A DNA stretch of 64,000 bases from Sepiola atlantica (Eukaryota; Mollusca; Cephalopoda; Sepiida; Sepiolidae). Location of the stretch: contig OY744547.1 of the NCBI GenBank assembly GCA_963556195.1, positions 1,309,201 to 1,373,200 on the forward strand. Reading direction: 5' to 3'. Below the pieces are notes generated by a model. The model was not told where the DNA came from. It saw only the letters and a program-made list of their open reading frames with translations, and searched no databases. This document shows positions 44,286 to 55,100 of the stretch, piece by piece; position 1 is the first letter of the stretch; each line of letters opens with the position of its first letter. A program made the translations under genes and the position numbers.

Positions 44286-44394
44286 CAGCATTTTTTTTGA
44301 CGAAAATTGATAATTTGGTTTATCTGCATAACTATTCTCATCTTGATTTTTATTATCGTAACGTTCGGTTCTCAATGTCCGTGTCATTCGTGTC

Positions 44395-45760
44395 TATGCT
44401 CCTGCCCTTAACACTGACGATCAAGATACACACTATTTCTACAACAATTTGCCGGCTACTGTTGACCGCGTACCCTCGACTGATCTTCTAATTGCTGCAA
44501 GTGATCGGAACACCCGTACAGGCACAAGCGACATCAGCAACAATCATATTCTCAGACGATTTGCGATTGGAGACCAATGTGCTAATGGTGGAAGACATGT
44601 CAACCAAATGAACGTATCCAGCGTTCTCAACATCCCCGACGACACCTACTTACTTTGTACTCCAATGACGGTGTCACAGCTAACCAAATCGACCACTCAA
44701 AAACTCTGAGTACTCTCTGACCTGGCGATTCGTCCTGGACACGCTGCTTCCTTATGACGAGCTTATCAGAGTAAGGACGGATCCTTACTGCCCGCGCTGC
44801 GACGACCGTGAAAGAGAAACGTCCGAGTACACCTTTTTCACTTGCAGCAAACTTTGGCGACTCTGGGAGTATGTCAGTGACGTAATGGCTCGCATCGACT
44901 CCGAGCATCCGTTGGCCCTGAATGTAGCATTGATCATCTACAACGTGACCCCCCGCCGTGGTCTAGGGAGAAAAGAATGTTTTTTCTAGCCATCCTAGCT
45001 GTAGCAAGATCGGTAACGTGGGTTTTGACGAGGTCCATGGGGTTGGATCTGTTTCCGATCGATATCTGGTCATCTACTTTAAACATCAGCTTAAAGTGAA
45101 GATCAGATGCGATTCGAGGAGATTACATCGCATGGAGTTCGATAAAAGGTGGGTGCACGACACTAGTTTGTGCATCCGTCGAGGAGCCAGAAACGAGCTC
45201 GTGTTCCCTGCTTAGGCATGGCACACATGATCCTGGGTTCTGCGGAAGCGTCCCTTAAATTTAAAAGACCCTTAGCTAATAGAGTCAATGACTTCTGACC
45301 CTGTTTTGTTTTTGGTACTAGAGATTCCCCAAAGATGCCCACTCCCCACATTTAATTTGCCCCCGGTCATCCCCCTTGTCTTATATCTTGGAGGACATAA
45401 CCCTTTCCTATATTCCATCCTGATCTGTTTTATTTTTAGCTCCCACTCCCATTTAGAGACCGACCTGCTTGTTTTCGGATCAGCCTGAAAACAGTGGGCG
45501 ACCTAACACTTAGCCGAGGGTTAGGAGGGCCTTATTAACCTGCAATATTATCATTTCATTTTGTTGAATTATTTTTCTTTCTTTTTCGGAGTTTTTTTTT
45601 TTACTGTTGTCCGATTCCCCATCATCACATATTGTCCATTTTCTTTTTGTAAATGAAAATTCATTGAAGCCACTTGGAGATTTTTTAAGTAGGATCAACC
45701 CATGGAATGAATGAATGAATGTGGTATTTTGGTGAGTGTCTAGCGTAGGATAAGTCCAAA
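44395..45760 (+). pseudogene. Internally deleted LINE: endonuclease joined to zinc-knuckle C terminus
   Basis: An EN-type segment (STDLLIAASDRNTRTGTSDI then NNHILRRFAIGDQCANG, with the GDWNARTG-like motif altered to SDRNTRTG) runs into DTLLPYDELIRVRTDPYCPR-CDDRERETSEYTFFTCSKLW, a C-x2-C...C zinc knuckle of LINE C termini, then LAILAVARSVTWVLTRSMGL after a frameshift. The reverse transcriptase between them (about 44640-44700) is missing. The 3' UTR ends GAATGAATGTGGTATTTTGG. Confidence 0.7.
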
Positions 45761-45964
45761 GGTTTGACAACATGTATGACCACCGCCCCCCCCCCTCTCC
45801 TATGAACTTTATTTTTTATTGTTTTTGTTAAAAACAATAAAAAACCTTGTTGCAACGTTTATTTTTTTGTCTAAATAAAATCGCTGAGGTCCATTAAAAC
45901 AAACTAATTTTAATTATTACATCGTACAGAGTTCAATTCATTATCTTATGTGTTTGATGTGTTC

Positions 45965-46070
45965 GTCACAATCGTAGATATTGTAGACACGACATGGATA
46001 CGTTCGTAGATATTGTAGACACGGCATGGATACGTTCGTAGATATTGTAGACACGGCATGGATACGTTTT
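45965..46070 (+). repeat. 32-bp tandem repeat, three copies
   Basis: CGTAGATATTGTAGACACGG plus CATGGATACGTT repeats three times, with one A/G difference. Confidence 0.93.
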
Positions 46071-46164
46071 GACCTTCTTCCTTCATCGGACAGAAAATAT
46101 AGGTTATCAGTATCCAATAAAAATAATCATATACAGTTTTGCACAGGTAAGGAGGGCCCAAGGC

Positions 46165-46655
46165 CAATCGACTATTCCACCAGTCTCTCCCTTTCAGACA
46201 AGGTTAAAAAAGAGTCGCTAATCTAATAGGTCCCTCTCTATTCACCAAGCTCCAGTCCCTGTCCCATCGCCGCAATGTTGCATCCTTCTGCTTGTTTTAC
46301 AAGGACTTCAATGGAATGTGCTCCGATGAACTTGCTGCTCTGGTGCCCCCTCGACGTAAATACACTAGACCAATCCGACAATCAGCTAGATCCCATCCAT
46401 TAACTGACTGTGGAGGTCCCCAGATGCCGGAGAGCCTTCTACTCCAATAGCTTCTTTCCTCATGCTGCCGGCCTTTGGAACTCCCTCCCTGCTCCTCCAA
46501 TTGTACCGACATGCAGAAATTTAAAACTAATGTGAACAAGCATCTCGCTGCACAGCTCCCAATTCAGAATGACCCCCTAACATTTCACCCTCATTCTCAG
46601 TAGCTCCTTTATGTCTACAGTGGCAACTTGCCTTGTTTGGGGTGAACTAAGTTTT
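46165..46655 (+). mobile_element. LINE reverse-transcriptase C-terminal fragment
   Basis: Segments match 33240-33700: CTAATAGGTCCCTCTCTATT, CCCATCGCCGCAATGTTGCA and the AACTCCCTCCCTGCTCC region (encoding FWNSLPAP-like). Several indels shift the frame. It ends GTTTGGGGTGAACTAAG and a poly-A run, i.e. an A-tailed 3' end. Confidence 0.75.
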
Positions 46656-46784
46656 AAAAAAAAAAAAAAAATTTCCATTGAACCAAGGCCATCCCTATAA
46701 CAGGCCAAGAGATCTAACATTTGTGAGGCTCTACTGAAGGCAAGATTTCCAGCCAGTCAGCAGATACCTTTTTAGCCGCTAACA

Positions 46785-47195
46785 CTTTATTCTCTTTACT
46801 CAGACAAAGCCAACAAAAAATAAAAGGGGTGAAAAAAACAAATAGGCAACAAATAAATGTTACCAAAGGCAAGATAAGTTACTCTTCTACCTACCTGGAT
46901 ATGTTTTTTTGTGTGTTTTTAACTTAAAGCGTTTTTTTGTTCAAAACAAACCTGATGTCCACCTGTTCAGTTAGAACGAAAAAAAACAATGCCTGACATT
47001 ACAGTCTCGATAATCGGTCAAAAAACGAAAATTAAACAAAATACTGGTAGAACATTACATTTTCCCACAGTAACATTTATTGAATGTGTTTTGAATACTA
47101 TTTCGTTTCTTTTTCGATTTTTGACCGATTATCAAGGGTCCCCGTGTAGAGCTCATGACCAACCATTTTTTTTTTTCATTCTAACTGAACAGGGG
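46785..47195. mobile_element. Copy of the GGCATTTTTAACGACAGC element (ends lost)
   Basis: AAATAGGCAACAAATAAATG, CAAACCTGATGTCCACCTGT and GATAATCGGTCAAAAAACG match 24310-25270. The centre folds back (the right half, 47120-47190, is complementary). Confidence 0.65.
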
Positions 47196-47700
47196 AGCAG
47201 GGAGAGAATTCCAAAGGCAAGCAGTCCGAAGAAAGAAGCTATTAAAGTAGAAAATCTTCTAGCATTTATGGACCGCTACAGTGAAGGGGTGGGATTTTGC
47301 TGCTAGTCGGTATTTTCGTTGAAGTGGGGGGGGGGGTGAGGGGTTACAAGTGCAGTAAGTTCATCGGAGCACGTTCCGTGGAAGTACTTGTAAAAACAGA
47401 GCACGGGGCTGCGACTCTGGCGATGCGACAAGGGCTTGTCAGACAATGCGGGACCTATTATGTTGGAAACTCTTTTTTGCCCCCCTGTCCAAGAGTGGTT
47501 GGTACACCAGCCCACATGAGGCAACACTATTCCATGCATGGACGAATGATGACTTTATAGAGATATAAGATGCTGACTAGTATGAGAAGTTTTCTAGCCT
47601 GATAAAGGGAGCCTACCTTCTTTGCAGCAGACTTGGCAGTATCTTCGATGTGCTTATTCTAATTTATGGCGCCGATGAATGTCAGGCCAAGGAATTTGAC
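47195..47700 (-). mobile_element. LINE reverse-transcriptase C-terminal fragment
   Basis: The - strand reads GQKRVSNIIGPALSDKPLSH then SPVLCFYKYFHGTCSDELTA, the same family as 33120. The neighbouring GGGAGAGAATTCCAAAGGCA also appears at 9275 in the same orientation. Confidence 0.7.
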
Positions 47701-48054
47701 CGTACAATTAAAAGTCCACAACTGCTCAATACTCTATCTTTATCAAAACAACGAATCTAATATCGAAGGACAGAATCTCAAAATTGTAATTGAACAAAGC
47801 AAATGGATCCGTATATACAGAAATCTGTCAATCCCAAATAATAAAACACAACCAGAATTCTCCGTCATCCAACAACCAATTAACATAACGCTACAAACAA
47901 TTCGAAAATCTCCCGCTCACAAATAACTCTAATATAATATGTGTTTCTGTTTCTGTTTCAATAGCTACATGTGTTCTGTCTAGCGTAGAATAGATTCCCT
48001 AGCATTTATCTCCCATTGCTGGCCCTGTTTCAGCATGGGTCACGAACTGTACCA

Positions 48055-48320
48055 GTACCGTGATTTATAGCCAGAGTATTAATGAAACCATTTTTGAAAT
48101 TCTAGAATGTTTCATAAATGTTTGAAAATTCCAAAAGGTTTTTTTTTTTCATAAATATTTAATAATATATATAACAAATATTGATTTATATCCAGAGTAT
48201 TAATGAACACATTTTTAAAATTCCAAAATGTTTCATAAATGTTTAGAAATTCCAAAAGGTTTTTTTTTTTTTCGTAAATATTTAATAATATATATAACAA
48301 ATACTGATTTATATCCAGAG
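48055..48320 (+). repeat. ~121-bp tandem repeat, just over two copies
   Basis: Units starting GATTTATAGCCAGAGTATTA recur at 48062, 48183 and (partial) 48304, each with a T-run near the middle. The array ends 50 bp before the first coding exon of the SKICH gene. Confidence 0.85.
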
Positions 48321-48370
48321 TTTGTGATCTAATTCTGAATCCATTCTTTTCTTTTTTTCTTCTTTCGCAG

Positions 48371-48658
48371 TAATGACATCAAAACCTGAAGCTGTCATCA
48401 ACATGTCAAGCCATGAAGTTTCTTTCAGGAAATCTGAATATGCCGTCGTCGTCTTTCCTCACATGCCAGAAACATTCCCTACTGATGCACATATCGAATG
48501 CCGTTACACAATCACCCAGGACTACGTACCGACCACGAGGGACTGGATTGGACTCTACAAGGTTGGATGGATATCATTCAATGATTATTTATATTACGAA
48601 TGGGTCGCTCCCCTAAAGAATAACGAGGGAGAGGCGAAAGGAAACATCCTCTTCCCGT
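48371..48658 (+). CDS. SKICH gene exon with start codon
   Basis: The acceptor TTTCGCAG ends at 48370 and ATG follows two bases later (48373), so the 5' UTR must lie on one or more upstream exons. The donor GTAAGT is at 48659. The exon encodes 95 residues: MTSKPEAVINMSSHEVSFRK, a beta-strand segment (YAVVVFPHMPETF), IECRYTITQDYVPTTRDW, IGLYKVGW and YLYYEWVAPL, the first two thirds of the SKICH fold. A second in-frame Met (codon 11) is also possible; the first has the better context (TAATGA). Confidence 0.88.
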
Positions 48659-49121
48659 GTAAGTAATTCTTATCGATTAAAAGTAATGTTTTTCTTGGAA
48701 TAGTGTTTTCTGAGGGTAAGGCTGCCCCTACTCAGTCAAGTTTTGGCTAAGATCAAAGTGTAGTATCTGTTCCGATGGATACTGCACCCCATAGACTGGT
48801 ATTGTCTTGTCCTTCGGGACTTGATTTACGCCGGTCTATGGGATTGTCCTGTGCAGTTCTAGGAGGTCCACCCTCCCAGGCTTTGCCTCCCCTCTTTGGG
48901 GAGGAGTAAGTTTATTGCTTACTGCCGGGGAATGCCGACGGGGCTGCCCAGGCAATTTTTAAACCCCACTTTCCTGACCCGACCTTGGGTCACATCTTAC
49001 TTGTGGGAGTAAGATAAAAACTGGTCTTGTGCCTAACTCCTGGAGAGGAGTAAATCAATACTCAGTGGAGTTTCTTTCTACGAGCGGCGTTCAATAAGTA
49101 ATGCCCCTGACCCATTATACA

Positions 49122-49164
<43 letters not shown>

Positions 49165-52100
49165 GAGGGGCGTTCAATAAATAATGCCTCTGACCCATTT
49201 CCCATAGCAGTAGATTAATGAAACTTGGCACAGTTATTAGTCTTTCTCTACATAGGAACCACTTAGAGTTATGTATTTCTCCCATCGTTTGATGCAGCTC
49301 TGGACACCGTTTTTGTAGAACACCTCAGGTTGGTCCTCCAACCACGTCGTAACTTCAGAAATGAAGGCTGCATCATCTGGGAAACGCTTTCCTTTCAAAA
49401 ACAACTTCATGGCTGGGAAAAGATGAAAGTCAGAAGGTGCAAGGTCAGGAGAGTAAGGGGGATGGGGGAGGATTTCATAGCCACACGCCCGTGTAAAGGA
49501 TCTGGTGACATGCGAGTTGTGGACCGGAGCGTTGTCCTGCAGGAGGAGGATACCTTTGCTGATCTTGCCCCGCCTGTTGATTTTGATAGCTTCTCTTAAT
49601 TTCATCAAAAGTGAAACGTAATAGGCTCCTGTAATTGTGGTACACTTTGCCAGGAAATCTGTCATCACTAATCCGTCCTGGCCCCAGAAGACTATGAGCA
49701 TGACCTTGCCAGCAAAGGAAGGGCTGCAGCTTTGCCTTCTTTGGAGGTGGTGAGTCCAAGTGCTTCCACTGCATTGACTGGGCTTTGGTCTTTGAATCAT
49801 AGTGATGGACCCAAGTTTCATCCTGTGTAATCAGTCTTTTGAAAAACTTTGACTCATCTTCTTGGCACATCTCCAAATTCATCCCCGAGCACTCGACGCG
49901 TTCTTGCTTCTGGAAAGGTGTGAGCAACCTGGGAATCCATCTGACAGACACTTTATGCATATGCAAATGGTCATGAATGATAGTTTTCACAGACCCTGTA
50001 CTAATCCTGACCTCTTGGGTTATTTGGCGAATAGTAATGTGTCGATCTTCCAAAATGGCAGCCTCAATTTGACAAACAGATGCCTCATGAATGGCAGAAG
50101 AGGGATGACCATGTCTGGAAGCTGTTTCCACAGACTTCCAGCCATATTTGAATTCACGATACCAGCGTTTTACAAGGTCATATGATGGGACATCATCACC
50201 ATAAGTTTCTTTCATTTCATCAAAAGTCTCCTTTGGTGTACGTCCTTTCAAATACAAAAACCGGATCACTGAGCGACACTAAACTAGCTCCATTTCACAC
50301 CTGCCTCAGTTCAAACACCTGTAAATCAGAAACCACAATTAGTTCAGAGCTGTTTTTTACAACATAACCCATACAGATATGCAAAATTTCATCTAGATCA
50401 GACAACTGGAAGTGGGTCAGGGGCATTACTTATTGAACGCGTCTCATAAGAGTAATGTTTCCGCTTTCATTGTGAAATTTCTTTCTGAGAGCAATGTATT
50501 CTGAGATAATGTATTCTTGTTGTCTAAGAGCAATGTGTTCTAGGAATATAAATAATTATTCTAATTATGGAATTATATTTGACAACTATATTTCAAACAA
50601 CACAAAACTAGTGGTATAGGTCCGTCACTTGTAGGATTGTTGGAGACTTTTCCAGCTTGAGTGTTGTTATTCTCAAAGAGTAATGTATTCTAGGAATATA
50701 AATAATTATCCTACCCATAGAATTATATTTGAAAACTAGTTGGTATGCCGTAAAACGAACCAAACCAATCAAATATAGGAAACAAATTTTCATAAATTCA
50801 TCAGAAAACCGTTTTTATCTGCATACAATTGTTTCGGCCTACCTTCATGATATACATAATGTTTAAAATGTACAAAATATCAATTTTTTTTGAAGAGGTA
50901 ATCATCAGTGCCCATAAAAGGTTTACCCACAGGCCACTTCAAAAAAAAAATTGCCTCTTCAAAAAAAAATTGATGTTTTGTACTAGGGGTGGGACGTAAT
51001 GGGTGAAAATTTCAGATTCATGCGAGTAGTATTTTTTTGTGTTCATTTATACATAAATAACACTAAATAATCAAACATTTTGAAAATTTTGCAAAATTCA
51101 GGTGCAGGCCAAAAATAGCCGTTAGGGCTCCACGGGAGACAAAATCCATCATTTTTCGATGAAAAGGTAGTTTCATGCGACATTGCAGGTCCTAAAACAT
51201 CCTCAAAAGCTATGAATGGATATAGATGGTTAAATCTGATATAGTACTTTAATTTAAGACCATTTTCAGGCTGTGAAAGGGTTTTCATGAATGTAAAATA
51301 GCCAAAAACTATTGGCCTGCACCTTCTGAATTTTGCAAAATTTTCAAAATGTTTGATTGTTTAGTGTTATTTATGTATAAATGAACACAAAAAAATACTA
51401 CTCGCATAAATCTGAAATTTTCACTCATTACGTCCCACCCCTATTTGAAGGCGAAAAATGTTACGAAAGAAAAAAAAATGAAACTGAGGAATTTGTCTCG
51501 TTTTTTGATGAGTTGCGTCTCGTTTTCATTTCAGCGCATAAGATGCCAGAGGATGATGGCGACTTTTATCAATTCTGTTACGTTGCATCCTCGGGCCATG
51601 TGAAAGGTGCCAGCACGCCATTCCAGTTTAAAAGACCCCGTGCTGATGACTTTGTCGAAATGATCGACGATGAAAATGATATGCTTATCATCCATTCGAA
51701 GACGTGTCTGCTAGAAGAGACCATTCAGAAGAAAGAAAAAGAAACGGCTGAATTGATACAAGTAAGAAGTGCATTTTTATTTTTAACTTTTAAATGGTTT
51801 AGACTAGCAGGGCAACTCGGCGTGACCAGGGACCTCAATAACAAAATAGAAGAATTTAAAAAAAAGAAGTGTTTAACATCTTTTTTTTTTTAAACCTCTT
51901 CAGTAACGTTATTTTTTTTAACACATCTCTGCCTCCGACTGCCTCTCTCTCTCTCTTTCTTTTTATCTCTCTCTCTTTTCCTTTCTCTTTTCTTTCTCTT
52001 TCTCTTCTATTCCTCTCTTTCTATATCTCTTTTCTTTTCTCTTTTTTTCCTTTTCTTTCTTTTTTCCTTTTCTTTCTTTTTTTCTTTTCTCTTTATTTTT

Positions 52101-55100
52101 TTCTTTTCTCTTTCTTTTTTTTCTTTTCTCTTTATTTTTTTCTTTTCTCTTTCTGTCTTTTCTTTTCTCTTTCTTTTTCTTTTCTCTTTCTTTTTTTCTT
52201 TTTTTTTTCTTTTCTCTTTCTTTTCTTTTCTCTTTCTGTCTCTTCCTTTTTCTTTTCTCTTTCTTTTCTTTTCTCTTTCTTTCTTTCTTTTCTTTTCTCT
52301 TTCTTTCTTTCTTTTCTCTTTCTTTCTTTTTTCTTTTCTCTCTTCTTTCTTTTCTTTTCTCTTTCTTTTCTTTTCTCTTTCTTTTCTTTTCTCTTTCTGT
52401 CTTTTCTTTTCTCTTTTCTTTTCTCTTTCTGTCTTTTCTTTTCTCTTTCTTTTTTTCTTTTCTCTTTTTTTCTTTTCTCTTTTTTTCTTTTCTCTTTCTT
52501 TTCTGTTCTCTTTTCTTTTCTCTTTCTTTTCTTTTCTCTTTCTGTCTTTTCTTTTCTCTTTCTTTTTCTTTTCTCTTTCTTTTTTTCTTTTTTTTTTCTT
52601 TTCTCTTTCTTTTCTCTTTCTTTTCTGTTCTCTTTTTTTCTTTACTGTTCTCTTTCTTTCTTTTCTTTTCTCTTTCTGTCTTTTCTTTTCTCTTTTCTTT
52701 CTCTTTTTCTCTCTGGTGCTTAATCGATCCGTAGAGTATTTTTTATTTATTTATTCATTTTTTTAATATTTTGGATTAAGCACCAACTTTTCAAATTGTA
52801 ATTTTGTTTTTAAACGGACTTGTCCAATTTCTAGTGACTGGTGGGTGATTGGTGGTGTGTGTGCACGTGAGAGGCATAACCCACCAATGTTGATATTTTC
52901 ACAGAAAATGTTCCCCATCATTTAAAACTTTTATCTCTGGACTATTATCTATATACTATTTAAAAGTTATGTTGTTTTTTAGAGTTTGTCTGTTCATATG
53001 TAAATAGAACCATGTGATTGGTTGACAAAAAAAGAATAGGCAGACTACACATTACTAAGGCAGTAGTTTTTATGGTTTGGTTTGGTTGTTTTGTTTTGCG
53101 TCATATCAACCCTTTTCGGGTTATTTAATGCCGAATCTGGTCATTTTGGTAAAATGATTCAAGTTCTTTGTCTTCAAATATTTATTTATGGGGTTTCGTA
53201 TGGTTATTTTTATTTTTAGAGGAAAATTTTTGTTTTTGGCTTTGCAGAACATGATTAAGTTTTGCAAAGAGAAAGGAAAAAAAACAATAACATCAATGTT
53301 TGGTGCATTTTAAGTCAGGAAGCTGCTACCTTTAGACAGCCTGATCGTGTAGCACCAGAAGTAGTTTTTTTTTTTATGTCAATACCCGAGTTAGAATCTC
53401 ATGTAATTCTAAAGGATTGTTTTAACCGAATACATGTTTTCTAAATTGAAAGAAATTAACATAAAAAACATTACATAAATATTTGTTTAAAACTAAGTGA
53501 TTTTTCTTTTGTTAATCTGAAAAAAAAACAAAAAGCAGACATAAAGAACATTCGGCATTAGCTCAAAACAAATTATTCTTTTGCTTAAAAACATAATTTC
53601 TAATGTTTTTTTTTGCCAATAAAAACAATAGGGAAATGCATAATTTCTAATGTTTTTTTTTGCCAATAAAAACAATAAGTAAAAACATAATTTCTAATGT
53701 TTTTTTTTGCCAATAAAAACAATAAGTAAAAACATAATTTCTAATGTTTTTTTTTGCCAATAAAAACAATAGGGAAATGCATTCAGTTACTTGCTCTCTT
53801 ATGCAAATACTAAGTAGCGTATTTATTTTTTTCAATGAAATTTCACAAACATCTTCCTTCGTACTCATTACAAAGCGTTAGAAGCTAGGTAAAGATGGCA
53901 ATTGACATACTCAGGTACTGTACCAACACCGCTCAAGGAGCGGGTATAAATTATCATTATTTAATTAAGGATTTTGAGAAAAAAAAAGCAGTGCTTCTTA
54001 GAGGACAATCTAATATAACTTCATAAAAAATTTTTTTTTTTTTTTAAACTTTTTTAGCCTAGCATATGCACTAATTCCTGGAGTTATCTGCCCTTTCTCT
54101 TCTGTTAATCTCCATACATGACCTTAAGTCGCTGTAGCCTTGCAATAATAACCAAGATAGGGACAACAGTCGTCCCGAACTTATGCATAAAAATACCGTA
54201 GTTCAAAAATATCGTCAAATCAACCTTTTGTTTGAATATTAAAAAACTCAGCGTTTCTTTAGAGACGTAGCCGAGACGAAATATGAAAGGCCGGGGGGGG
54301 GGGGGGGGGAGGGATAATTCAAACTTGGGGGGTGGGGGGTCAAATCTGATTACTCACAAAATGGACGCAAACGATTCGAACTTCGAAGACCTGTTGTTTT
54401 TTCTTAGAGATAATTGCAAAATAATCGACTTTTGTGCAAGCACACATACTTATTTCAGGTGTCGAGACGTGCATCTGTGGCGCTGAGATGAGACTTATCC
54501 CATACGCAACTAGAAGCGATGGATTTGTGTGGCGATGCCCAAATTGGACATGTAGGAAGAAGGTGCCTATTAGACGAGGAAGTAACCCTAAACCTAACCC
54601 TAATCTTTTTTTTATTTATTTGATGTTTAATTTATTTCAATAAATCTATTTAATTTTAATGTATTCTCAGAAGTTTTATTTTTTACATTTTAAATTTGAT
54701 ACTCCCCCAAAGATTGAATTATCTCCGCCTTGCATATTTCTGCCGGCCTCGGCCACATCTCTAAAGAAGCACCAAAAAAACAACATTTTCAATATTTGTA
54801 AATCATATTATTTTGGTTGAACAAAAGTAAATAAAAGTTCATTCTTATCAAATGTGGAAAATTAGACATTTTTATTGTATGTTTACTTGAATTTATATAT
54901 ATTTATATAATATAATTTATATATATATATATATAATATAATTTATATATAGAGAGATAGAGATAGAAGGGATTTATGATATCACAATGTTAACCTTTTA
55001 GAAAATTCCAAATATTTAGGAATACTTTTTGGAATTTTCCAAATATTTAGGAATACTTTTTGGAATTTTCCAAATATTTAGAATACTTTTTGGAATTTTC

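Noticed and set aside
51869..52723. 284-residue Phe/Leu/Ser frame that looks like a membrane protein
   Set aside because: Pure pyrimidine repeat in an intron of the SKICH gene.
54283..54486. Host zinc-finger gene
   Set aside because: The Cys pattern and neighbouring frame fit a transposon N terminus, and no further exons are visible.
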